Shown: positions 11,649 through 23,359 of the stretch, one piece after another
How positions within the stretch are numbered: position 1 is the stretch's first letter
Layout of the letters: the number at the start of each line of letters is the position of its first letter
Notes under the pieces: model-generated
Told to the model about the DNA's origin: nothing
Databases searched by the model: none
The model's input: the letters and a program-made list of their open reading frames with translations, nothing else
Translations under genes and position numbers: made by a program
Source of the DNA: Endothia cerciana
Taxonomy: Eukaryota; Ascomycota; Sordariomycetes; Diaporthales; Cryphonectriaceae
Reading direction: 5' to 3'
Length of the DNA: 64,000 bases
Assembly: GCA_026119935.1 (NCBI GenBank)
Contig: JALRMH010000068.1
Span: 62,001 to 126,000, forward strand

Positions 11649-13540
11649 CTCCCCCGCAGCGATTTCTCTCCGTGTGTCTTCTGGAATTGGCGAGAGTCCT
11701 CACAGAGGCCTAGACGGCTGGAGATCTGCTGTCGCATGTGGGTCATGGACCTCTCTGGCTGTGAGGCCCCCGGGCTCCCGGTTTCAATGTCTGCATCAGA
11801 GTCCCCAGCACCTCGGTGGCCGTTTGGCTGACAGCTGCGCGTTGTTGGAGCTGGAGAGATTGGTGGGCCGGCTGTTGCGGCCCTGCCTACCCAAGTCGAG
11901 AGCTGCAGTGGTGGGCCTTAGGCCAGCAGGGCCGGCGGCGTCAGCTTTTGAGGGACGTGCTGATAAGGCTGAGGCCGGGGCGGCTGGGCTCTTGTTGATC
12001 TCAAAAGCTAGAGATTGGCATGGCGAGGTTAGCTGAGCAACTAGATCCGGACTGCCACCTAAGCCTGGGCACGGCCTCGCGCCGTCAAAATGGTCGGTAG
12101 GGTTATTGGCGGGTGGTTGCCAAGAGCTGCGAGTTCTCCGTGGTCAGCTACAGCCACAGCTACAGCCACAGCACGCCCATCAAGCCCGTCAGAAGCACAA
12201 CAGATCAGCCATATACCGGTGGTCCGAGGCGGAAGAAGAAAGGAAAAGAAAGAAAATGGTGAGGTTGCGGAAATAGGCCCCGGACATCAAAGAGGGATAA
12301 AAGAGGTCAGGCGTTGGAACTAGCATCGATATGTCGGCGAGACGCGCGACACCCACTCCGAGGGACTAAAACTGCATGCCACGGTGGGGACTCCATGGGG
12401 GAACGCAGATGCTAATAAGATGAACAGTGAGTGAACAGTGAGTGGACTGCCTATGAAAATCACTACTCCTTCTCCTCTAATCATCTCTGCACTGTCCTTG
12501 GACTTCTCGTATAGTTTCGACCATAGACTTCGTGCACGTATCTACCATGATATACCGCAACGGCAGTCGTGCTAGTGATGCCCAGACGTATGGGTTGTGT
12601 CGACAGCGGCTGGTGCTGGTCTTCGTCTTGATATATCCTCACGAGTGTGAGCTGCACTTGCGTGGCCCCGGGGAGGCTTCCAGGTCGGCACCCGGCAGCC
12701 TGGCGACGACATTAGTCTCCTATTAGTGGCCCTGCCACCCACTTGGGATGAGGGCCTGATGGGTGCCTCTTCCGTTCAAGCTTTTTGGCCTACTAAGGCG
12801 TACAGTGATGTGCGTCTTTAGTATTGCCGCTAACATTCGGTTCATCTCCTCCAGCCGCTCACACGAGAGAAGAAAGGGGCCAGGTCGTAAAACTGGGTCA
12901 GATGCAGGAAATTCGCCGACGCATCCGCTGATGACGGCTGTGGTAATGGTGAGACGCCACGTGCTGAAAGGAGCCATCCGCTGGGGGTTGAATTTGGGAA
13001 ATTACCGCTTGAGCTCCGGAGCCCTTAAAGAACGACCCGTCCGACCGCGGACGATAACATTTCTACGCTGCTGCATGTGCCTGCCAAGAGGGGATTTCTG
13101 GATCGTCTCTGCAGAGCTGTTGAAACGCATCGAACAAGCTCGATCTCGGTGAGGCTTGGCTGTGAAGATTGCAAGGTCGTAATGGGTAAAGCTGTTCCAA
13201 CCTTGAAAAGAGCGCGCCAACAGCCCTGCCAATCAGGCGTCATCCTCAGCCTGCAGCCGCGAAGCCGGAGCCCTGGCCCTGAGTGAAGCTAGGCGCAGAC
13301 GGCGGTCCTGGCTGTCGATCAGGGGTACAGAGTCGTATTGCAACTGGGACCCAGAAACGACGACTTCACATCATCACTTAATGGAACGGACTTGTGTCTT
13401 CAGTCCAGATGTCATACATGAAGTCGAGTGTCCCATCCTGGAGCCAAGCAAGGAGTGTATAGGAACACCAACACAAAATTTGTGCCCGTGGCAAGGACAA
13501 CAAGGTCGCAGCACATGAGAGAAGGGCTTGACAATGGGAC
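11649..13540. other. Intergenic region upstream of the F-box gene
   Basis: I see no supportable gene. The long plus-strand frames near 11.5-12.0 kb start within the F-box coding strand and run into its 5' flank without family features. A short CAGCTACAGCCA duplication occurs near 12147-12175 and a GAACAGTGAGTG duplication near 12422-12442. Confidence 0.5.
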
Positions 13541-14293
13541 TCAACTCTTGGTCTCGTCAGGATCCCGCCTATCGCCTTCTGAACCACCATTTCTCTTACG
13601 CTTCCTGCGCACCCTGTCTTCGACATGTGTGTTTTGCAACTCTATCTTGCAAGTTCTTCTGTGAATCTGCTCGGACCCGGGCGTACCATGATACTTGTAC
13701 AGCCTTGACACGGTCTCTGACAGCCCAGACAGGAGCCTGTCTGATAATTCGGCGGTTGGCTCTGGTCTCGCCGTCGGCAAAGATGCTTGGAGATTTGGCT
13801 TGGTATCCTGAGAGAAACGCCATACAGGCAGGATACCGTCCAATAAGGCTTGCAAGCGCGTCGTCTCGAGATGAGATCCCTTCTTGGCCCCCAAAGACTT
13901 CCATTCGGTCGATGGAGAGGGTAATGACGCGCGAGGTGTGGTCTGGACGTCGTCTTCTGCTTCTGACACCGGATCGCGAACGCGGATCCTCTGACCGACA
14001 CTCCGCCGTGCGTCATGTTCATCGAGGAGCCTCTCGTCGGCCTGCTTCTGTTTCTTTTGTCCTGGGAACGAGATCGAGGACGTTGATTAGATGACTTTGG
14101 CTGTCGTGTGGTCATCATCGCCTCTGCGGCGATTGGTCTTGGTGTCTGCGGGTTCCACTCTGTGTACGTGCACCTCCTTGGCAATGTCCCCAATGTGACT
14201 TCGGCTTCTTCTCTTCTTGACGTAGGATGTGTTGGGTAGGTATGCACCCTTGCTGGCGGCTGGCCCTTCAGCCACGCTCCATGCTGCAAGCAT
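13541..14293 (-). CDS. Unrecognised two-exon protein, tentative model
   Basis: I do not recognise this protein. The frame ending at 13541 reads as real coding sequence over more than 160 codons (KKQKQADERLLDEHDARRS..., RLQALLDGILPVWRFSQ, LSDRLLSGLSETVSRLYKY, and a basic tail RVRRKRKRN). It extends upstream without a Met to about 14053. A second coding-like frame (MLAAWSVAEGP... to IAKEVH) precedes it. A tentative model is complement(join(13541..14053, 14168..14293)), 212 residues, with a GTACAC donor. The acceptor is uncertain: a stronger TTCCCAG site a few bases upstream would break the phase. Further upstream the frame stays open apart from one TAG at 14390, so a longer, now interrupted gene is possible. 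The acidic middle and basic C-terminus suggest a nuclear protein, but that is only an inference. Confidence 0.4.
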
Positions 14294-17267
14294 CGGTTGA
14301 CTTTGTTGGAACGTGACGGCGTGGGATGAAAGGTCCTGGGTCGGTGACAACCGTGCCAGCAAGTGTCGCCCGGAAAGACGGTCTGTCGTCTAGCGCGTGC
14401 GGTCCGAGAGGTCCATCTCACTGAGGCCGCCTTTCCACGTCTCGATGGCCAGGACTGAACCCAATTTTCCATGCGCTCCTTGAAGACTGGAGTTTGAACT
14501 TGAGGGATCGCACCACTGTGACTGGTCAGAGATGAGGACGGGCCCAAATACCACGCAATAATGACCATGAGATGGTCGCTCAGGGGAATAGGTCAAAAAC
14601 ACATGCCAAAGCTCTGTAAGCCTGTGGGAACTACCGGCCCGGCGTGTCAGGCCCAGGCCGCAACACAGCTCTTGCTTTCTGAGAAGAAAGCCAAATGGGC
14701 AATACGCGTCACTGTGGCAAGAACAGATACTCCTGAGCCGTGGAAGTAAGGGCGGATGAGAAGAGGTGATACCAGGTAAGTAGGTGCTTCTCTCTTTGCG
14801 AGGCTGAGGTGTTCTAGCTAAGGGTCAATGTAGACAAGTCTTGCCGATCCACAGCAGCTACCCAGATAGGTACTAAGAGCAGACCATCCTGTGAAGGTCA
14901 ACCTCAGTCTTCTCCTTCCTCGGATGAGACTCTCGTAAGGCGCAATCTACATGCAGGCTCGATTCTTCTTGAAGTGCTGCTTTGACATTGATAGATGCCT
15001 CAGCCATATACGCTAGTCGACCAAGGGCCAAGACTACCTAATGATACCTATTATAGAACTTGCTATTTATTTCTGTTTGTGAAATATTCTTCTAAAGCCT
15101 TCCCAGCTTGAAATCTTGCTGAAGATCGTACATGCATTCCCTCTTAAGCGGCCTGCCGGCTCTATCACAACCCTACAGCCCAAGTCGTTTCCAGACCTCG
15201 GGATCATTACTCGATGATGATTTGGAAAAGAAAGGTTTCTTGAAATGTATCTCTCTGGGGCCTACCTCAAGTGTTAGATAGCCAGGACTCTGTTGTACGC
15301 GTACATCTTCAATCGGGACCCCCTGACGCGCGTCTCCGACATCGGTCGCCAAGACACACCTCGCGGCTCTGCCGATGTGCGTTAGGGCTGTCGTAGTACG
15401 TGCACAGGGTCTTCAAGGTTTTCCCTACTAGAGCTTGATGTGCTCGACTTTATGTCACCAGAGATTGATGTAGCCATTAGAGGCACCTTCGAGGTTCTCA
15501 TTGTGTGTTATTCGAGATACCTAGGTATATGAGATGACTACTTGCAATAATCTGAGAGCCACAGTCTCTAGTTATGTAGGATGATACAGATAGAACGGCC
15601 GATGACCAGATCGATCAAAAAGCCCACGTCTAGCTATGGAAGGGGGTCTCATGTGTAACATCTCCGGCGGTGTGCCATTTATAGTTCTAGCTTGAGTGGT
15701 CTTGATCAAGATACTGAATGATGCGTCACTACTCCTCAGATGATGTCCTTCAAGGCTTTTGGAAGGGCGACACCGCTTGCGCCCTGCCGATAAAAGATCA
15801 GACAATCTCTTGAGATTAGAGCGTGGCACAAGGCGCGATGTTCTCGAGGGCTTTGATCGACCACCCTATCAGAGTGACGAATCAGAGAGCCCAGCTTTAA
15901 GATCTGGTAGAGCCCATTAGCTAATCACTCGTATCTCGACGGATGTCTTATTCCCAACACTATACAGACTCAGGCTGATTAGACACGGGGTCAACCCACA
16001 CTACCATGGTACAAGAAACGAGCGCCATCCTTGGTGATGGACGCAAGGCAACGTCAGCCCTACCTGTATACCTTGTGACATATGCAAGACATCGGGAACG
16101 GTACGAGTCATCTTGCTGCAGTCGCAAGGGTTCTGGGTGTTCACGAACGCCGTGTCCTTGTTGTCAAGCTAGCAACGGGTATAATAAACTTAGTTGCAGC
16201 TCGGAACCACGGGAAATCAAAAACATGCAGGAAATATTCCCGGTACCTGACACGACACACGCCGGAAATAGCCAAGCTCGGGGGGGACCATCAGGAATCT
16301 GTCAAAAGGCCCGACTTAAATAGCTATAGATCGATGCATGAAGATGGCGCATAGTAAAGATTGAAGACTGCAATGCTGTTCCTGAGGAGATGGCATTGTG
16401 GCGACCGTGACGTCTTTTGATTGTTGGTCTAGTCCGAATGTTGTCTGCTTCTTTTAGTATGAATGGTATGAATGTGTGGCTGCTTCCATTGACTTGTCGA
16501 CATGCTGGACGTAGAACAAATAATCCGTTCAATTGAGCATCTGCCCACCATCTTGATCCTCCGGACCCGCACCGATCTCACCGGGCCACTATCCTCTCCT
16601 CCGCGAATCAGTCAAGCAAATACCTTTTTTTTGGGGGGGGGGGTGTTTTTTTTTTTTTTTGTGAAGTCTAGAACGCCTAATTCCCAGGCCCCACTCCCAA
16701 AACTCCACGCCGAATATGAAAACAAAGCTGATATCCGTCCAGGCCATGTGCCGGAATGTTCTAACCAGATGAATCAGGTCAAGAGGGAAGGGCTGTAGGC
16801 AGTAGTGTTAGAGAAGGCGACGAGCCGTTGCAATCAGACACTGAGTCACCGTAACCGATGGCCATTGTTCGAAGAATCGTCCGTGTTGGTGAAGAATGTG
16901 ATGTCGTTCCCATAGAGTCTGGCCATGCAGAACACCACAGCATCGTGTGCTCCCCAACCATGGACGGCCCGGCATATATAGCCTTCCAAGATGTCTATAG
17001 CCATAACACAGAGGTCCTGTGTCTCGTCGGGTAATTCGGGCCACCCATATCTTAGCCGACAACGTTTCTGATCCTGCGACGTTCTCCAAGTCGAGGGGCA
17101 TCGCCAGATGTGAGAAAGAGTCGTGAAGTGCAAGCGGTTGTCGTCAAGCGGATGTTGCAGTCGTTAACCATTTTCTCCGGAGATGATATGTCGGTTTCGT
17201 AATCCGCATGTGCCAGCGAAGATTTCTCTCGGCAGGTGAATTGCGAGGCCCTTGACCACTCTGAACC
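14294..17267. other. Gene-poor region
   Basis: I see no supportable gene. A minus-strand frame at about 16846-17133 (containing LPDETQDLCVMAIDILEGY) looks mildly protein-like but has no family signature. There is an 11-G run (16633-16643) next to a 15-T run (16646-16660). The stretch around 15.0-16.0 kb is richer in A and T and has many stops in all frames, as expected of old decayed DNA. Confidence 0.45.
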
Positions 17268-17432
17268 TCAAGAATGGCACAACGGACATTTGCCCGGCTG
17301 CACTATAAACCTCTCATGAGGTCCCTGAGAGCACTTCCGTGACTTGTCGCCGTCCATGGATGTGCGGATGAAATGCAAGCCGGGGTCGTTGCAATGCTCG
17401 TATATGTAGTAGTTCTTGGTAACATTGCACAT
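17268..17432 (-). CDS. Small Cys-rich protein, 54 aa
   Basis: The frame from the ATG at 17432 gives 54 residues beginning MCNVTKNYYIYEHC and ending in KCPLCHS. It shows spaced Cys residues (C2, C14, C32 and a terminal CPLC) and a VQPGKCPLC ending. This layout is familiar from short fungal hypothetical proteins that start with MC, have a central C-x(n)-H/E-R segment and close with CP-x-C. The arrangement suggests a small zinc-binding fold, but I cannot name a function. The frame is open further upstream without an ATG, so an upstream exon is possible. It stands alone in a gene-poor stretch. Confidence 0.5.
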   Translation of the reverse strand: MCNVTKNYYIYEHCNDPGLHFIRTSMDGDKSRKCSQGPHERFIVQPGKCPLCHS

Positions 17433-19140
17433 GATGAAGGTTTCGCAGGCCGAGTGTCGAGGGTGGTGGAGCGTGTGGATGGCGGAGGAGGGGGAGCGAG
17501 GATGATGCAAGCCGGAAAGAACAGGCAGGGCCAATATTTGCAACCGGGCATACAGATTTCTCGCGCGTATATAGAGCGAGAACTGCTCATCGCCAAGTGC
17601 GGCGTGAAGATGCTCAACATATATGAGCTGGAGGTTGGGTTGACATGGGATGGCGAATTAGCCCTGGGCTCTGCTGAGGCGGGGTGTACGACAGTGGTGT
17701 CAAATTATAATAGGGCTCGGTGGGTCTTGCAAATGGGATGAGGGAGAAGGGGGACTCCCGGGTATGTACCCTGGCTAGTCTGTAGGTGTCTCCTGATATC
17801 ATTACGACCAGGCATCATGACTTGGAAGTGGCTCCTGGAGTCAATCTGCTAGTCTGTAGGCAGACTGTGGCACGCGCTGATGATGCTGGACCGGGTATTC
17901 CCCCTCGCTCAAGAGCTCAGAGGTTTTGTGTTTGAGCGCAGCCTAGCCCTTAGAGACGCGGGAGCTTCTCTCACGAGGACTTGAGGATTTTGAGAGTGTA
18001 ACATGCCAGGCGGGTCGAAATGAACGGCTGATTGTGCCTCAATGGAGTGCCAGGATGTATTCAGCCACCTCGAACGCGGCCCACGAGACGGGGATGCCAC
18101 CCACGGGAATTCTGTGCGCCTCAGCCTCATCTGCGAGTCGTACTATAGACAACGGTTCCGTGGACACGGCACGAGCGGACGAGTGGAGGGTGGTGTACTA
18201 TGTAGTGGAGGAGGCAATGTCACTAATGTGGGGGTGTGGCATGTCCGAGCCTAAACTTCCTAGACGAGAGCGTGAATCGCACGAGCTCTATCAAGTACTA
18301 CCGCAGGTGGACACGGGTCAATTGCGTAGGCATAACAGGGAAGCCGACTTGTGGTAAAATTTAATTACCACTTACAATTTCATAGACAGCGGCCAAGGTT
18401 ATCCAACGTCGGAGAACAGCGCTAGTGGACTTCAGGGCATGGATCAGAAGACCTTTCACGGGATTTGAAACATTACTCAGTACATAGACCCGCGCAAGAA
18501 ACAAAATACCAGGATGAAGTCGGAAGCGCAGGCCAGAACATGGCCAAATTTTGAGATGGCCCAGCATCAGGCCTGAAATCCCAGCTCAGACGTGCGGGTA
18601 AGGTCCAAGCCACACGCACGCCTTGTATTGTTGACAGTGGGCGCCTGGGAGATGGCTGTTCATCAGACGCTGGCGGCGAGGAGCACTGACAGCCGCCGGC
18701 TCCAACGAGGCACGGAAGACTAAAACCGAGCATGACGAGAACAAACACCTGATGGGCCGTGCCTTGCTTATACAGTTTAGCTTCGTCTCCGGTGGTACGG
18801 AGCAGAGGGGGGGAGGAGACTCACCGCAGGGCGCGCAGAGAGAGCACTGTCGGTTTGTTCACGGCCGAAATCTTTCGAGATGTGCGTGGAGGTTAAATCA
18901 ACCTCGTCAGACAGGCGCCAAGGCTTGAAGCTAGAGGTTGGCTGGTGGGGGTGGCATAGGTGGCGGCAATACTTCGGGCCTCGCTGTGCGTACACAGTAC
19001 CTTAGTTTTCATACCGACACCCGAGGCGAACTATATTAGTCTTCCTATAGTGGTGCCGTTTGCCGATGTGAGAAGGACTGCATGCCTAGAGAGACCGCCT
19101 ACCTACCACTATGGTATGCTTCGGGGTGAATGCAGGCGCA

Positions 19141-19214
<74 letters not shown>

Positions 19215-22200
19215 ATGACACTTGGGTAACTTTCAGGATCCAGGATTCTCCCTCAACCTTGTGACTGCACAGATGCCAAAGTTGCTTTCTAAAGAATCAG
19301 CCATCAACTTGTACGCCATACTGGGATGATGGCCTCAGATGATGATACACGGGTGTGTGTTAGTAAACGTCGAAGGGTCTTTAGCCTTTCGGCAAAGGTC
19401 GACAACTGCCCGTTGTAATGGAGGGATGGAGACAGGGGAACTACAAAGGAACAACCTGTAAGTACTGATCACCTTGCCTTCACGTTACCTGCAGTAACGC
19501 CCGGGCAGCGTGTTTGACAGCCCACGACAGCCTTCCCCTGAAAAGCAAACGCACAGACGCGCACTTAAAGCGGGTGATAATGAAACCGGGAACCAAGCTT
19601 CGACGGCTCAGACGCCGATCTTGCTGCATCGACAGGTCTCGGCTTGATATTTTGAGATATAAATTCAGACTCTGTTTCTATCTTAACTTGACTTGGGCAA
19701 GGTGATAGCCGCGCTCGTGAATATCGCGCGACGTGAGGCGGCTGATCGGTATTCGACATCTGCAGCTCTGGTGCCGCGCTGATAAATGTTTTTCCAGCCC
19801 CTGCTCTCAGACTTCCCGTCACCCCTAGCAAGACAACCCTTTGAGTTCAAAATAGTCGCCCTCCGTGTCCATGCCCAACCCATGCTCGGCAGGAGGCGCA
19901 CAGTTCAGTGGTGGTCTAGATGAGCTGCGCAGAGGTGAGCCGCGCAGAGATGTGCTGTGTGGGACTGTTCTCAAGTCAGGATTTTCCAGTGAACCCTCCG
20001 ACGATGCTAATCCTAATCAGACGCCCAAATCCTAAATTCGGCGTGTAGCCGACGAACCCTAGCCATCCGGCCCCGTGGACCCCCTCCGGGAGTCACAAAT
20101 AGCTCTCGTATCCATGGTTTCGCCGGGCTCTCTAACACCCCGTGCTGATCATATTGCGGCCCGCCCGGCTGTGTCGCTGTCGCTGATGTGGGATTCCACG
20201 GTCCACGGCAGGGGGGGCCGTTCACGGCGAACCCACAAAATTTGAGAAGTGACAGATCGAAACGGCCCCATGTCCGGGCTGTTCCGAAGATTCTTCTGGT
20301 ACACTTTGGTACACGGGAGCCGGGACGGGGCAGCGATATTCGAGGGTGTCGCACTGACCTCGCATCTTGTGGATAAGCCAACACTCTGAGACAGGAGGCT
20401 TTAGCCTTTCGCTATCGGATCAAGATGGGCGGTGAGGCAGTGCCTTTTACCGGAGTGACGATGGCGAAGATGGTCTACTATGGTGATTCCATGGGTCCTA
20501 CCAGGCCAGCATCGCAGGATCTTCTATTCGGTCGGCGACGCTGCGCCTCAGGACTTAAGCTGAAAGTCACGGGCCAAAGCCCTCGGCAGCTTTTCTGAGA
20601 CAATCTTTCCGAGAGTTTATTTAGTCTTTCGGGCGCGAAAGTCTGTCCCCGCTCTGGACCGGTACTTGGGTCTCTCCAGGCTTTGTCCTCCCATGTTCGC
20701 GAGGGTTTTATGCAGGGACATTAGTGTCATCGAGCTCGGCCCCTCATCCGGATGACCCCGACGTCAGACCACCGGGTCCGGAGCCGATGTCCAGACGGAG
20801 CTTTCCCCGGGCACCTGTTCTTCCGAGGGACGTTACAGTCGCAGTTGCAGGAAACCATGCTCCAAGCATGCCAGTGTGCTGTATTTCCTCGTGCGACTTC
20901 TCCATCCTCCAATTTGATATTGGGGCCAGGCCGCGCGCCCTTCACGTCCGCGCCACAAAAAAACCTCCGCTCGGGCTTATTTCCCTGGCAGCCTCCAGGT
21001 TTCCAAAGGCCCGTGGTAGTCAACGCCATAACGTCAAATACCATGGTGTCACACGTGTCATTCAAACCCTCGATTGGCTATACGATATAAAATGGAGCCA
21101 GGCCCGCTGTAATTGTGTGTAGCGCTGCCACTAGAAGTGGACAAACTCTAGACCACCGCCCTGTCTCGGGATCGAGATCATAAGCAGATCATCAGATGAA
21201 TTGTAGATTCTGGAACATTGATCAGACAATCGGAATCTCATCAAAGGAGCGGCCTTGAGCAGATATGCAGATTTATGATTGGTGACGAGATATTGAGCGT
21301 AGGTGAGCATCGAGCATCTTCCCATCCACTTTGCCCGAGTTACGACTTTTTGCGTTACAAAGTTGGGTATCAGCGGCCTTGCAGGATGTGGCAATCCCCT
21401 TTTATTGAAGTCTCACAGATTCTTTAATGCCGTGGAACTGGCAAATGAAGAGTATGTATAGAAAATAGGGCCCGGGCGCAAGCATCTAGGGGCGGACACG
21501 GGCTTCTAACTTTAGTAAAACGTCCTGCCCGATGCATTTCCTCACTGAAAGAAGGGGGTCAAGTCAGATTCTACCTTTACCCGGAGGGAAACTTTCCAGT
21601 GCACGGTTTCGTGCTTGGAAGACAGACCGGATAGTGCTCACCAATGAGTTCGGACAGATCAGGGCCTAGTCAGATATTAGGAAGTTATCGCTCTCTCTGC
21701 TCCGCTGGCAGCTCTCAGCGAGGCAATATGAATGAAGTTGCGAGGTTGATCTGGATATATGTCATAGTGAACGAGATCGTTGGAACAACACGCCACAGTG
21801 TGTTATGCCCTAAATCTAGTAATCTTGGGACATTCGGACCGGAACCTACTGAATGAACCTAAACTATCATCCAAATTTTATGTGTAGCTCTACAAGGGAT
21901 AGATGGTCGATCAGTGCTTGCCGTCACCTCGCGAACTACGGCTTCTGTGCAGGGCAGGGGCTGAAGGGGCCGAGACTCACCTATAAGAGAGAGGCCCAGT
22001 TAATGTGTAATCACGTTGATAGCAGCATAGCTGTCAGGAGTGGTTCATGTCAATAAAGGAACGGTGTCTCGGATTCTTATGTCTCATAGTTTCACACTGC
22101 ATATGATTTTGACCCAGTTTGTCTTGCATATAGGTAAGCCCTTAACGCTGGTACATTAGATGGTTTCAGGAGGCATCTTCACTAACGAACTTAGTGCAGG

Positions 22201-23359
22201 AACGAGGTGCCGTGATACGGTTATTTTCTGCACGCCAGGATATGAGCAGACAATGTTTGGCAACAGGTGTTCGAAAGTGCAGCAACTCATAATCAGAATA
22301 TATCTACTTAGAGCCTCTCTCAATGCCGTTGTTGTCCACAGTTGGTTCGCATTCAGGAAATTGCCTATAGAGATTCACAATCGTGTATATCTCAACACTT
22401 CTTCTACCCAGAACTCTCTCCTCTCCTCGTCTAACTACCAACATCTTATCATCACTCATGAACTATAGGAACCACTCTGTTAGCACTGTGTCAGTCAAGA
22501 TTGGGTTTCTACCCTAGTGTGATTATGGCAGAGCGCCACAGACTCTTTGTGTGGCCGGGGCATCAGAACCCACTTGGACCATGGGCGTCAAGTAGGTAGG
22601 ATTCCCAAGGTTCTTTGCAGCATGAAAATTCTCGGAGCCGAGCCAAGTTCTGGATTCCTCTGCCTCCTTAACCCCACTAAGGTTAAATACGAATGGATCT
22701 ATTAAGTATTCCTGATTCCCCGGCGGGGTAGGTAATGCATCCTTCCCAGGGTCGAGAGGTGGGCCGTGCTCCCACAGGTGACATATCAGAAATGCGACGA
22801 CTAGGCATAGATAGCGCGTTTCTCAAACCTATCAGTCTGCCTGCGTTACTGACTGGGGAGAAACAGCAGAGGTACGTCTTGCTCCACATGCGTCGGGGGT
22901 CACAGCGGATACCGTACCGTGTGTGTACTAGGTGCAAAGTCGTGCAAGGGCTCAACAGCAGCGAGGGAGCACAAGGTGGGTATGCCTAGGCTGAGAAGCG
23001 CGCCAAGATATAAAGGATGTTGTTCCTGTCAAGATGCCCGCTAACAACAGCGCGCACCTGATGAGGCGAGGACCGTTGTTTTGATAAGCTTTCAGAGTGG
23101 GTTTTGTAATTCTACGTACATGAACACACATCCTCTTCCCTTATAGCAGCTACTATCAGCAAGGTATACTTACCGGCCCTAAATCTAGAACAAGAAGTGT
23201 AGCTACCCTATAGCGCAGATATTATGGAACGTGGGAGGATATTTCTCGATGTTGGGATACGTCTGCTAGTTGTTGAAGGATGCAGGGTGATCTCCCAAGC
23301 GGAGAGTGACCTGTGCAAGATTGGTGCAAGGAGCGCTCATTTGAACCTACATGCTCTAA
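17433..23359. other. Long gene-poor region
   Basis: Nearly 6 kb has no gene I can support. Plus-strand frames over 19.1 kb are translations of a hexamer repeat (Val-Pro). A region at 20.0-21.1 kb is open on both strands but without ATG starts or known motifs. The DNA from about 21.1 to 23.3 kb is visibly more A/T-rich with frequent stops, suggestive of decayed sequence next to the P450 pseudogene. Confidence 0.45.
19141..19214. repeat. (CTGTGC)n hexamer microsatellite
   Basis: About 12 perfect tandem copies of CTGTGC run for 74 bp. On the plus strand one frame reads alternating Val-Pro, which creates an artefactual ORF. The perfect copies imply recent expansion. Confidence 0.97.

Noticed and set aside
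16779..17133. Minus-strand frames at 16.8-17.1 kb
   Set aside because: One frame looks slightly protein-like (LPDETQDLCV) but there is no known family, and a parallel frame is equally open.
18960..19229. ORF with Val-Pro repeats
   Set aside because: It is a translation of the CTGTGC hexamer repeat with no flanking family sequence.
20013..21122. Frames open on both strands near 20-21 kb
   Set aside because: Those examined start at non-ATG codons, and strands mirror each other without family signatures.
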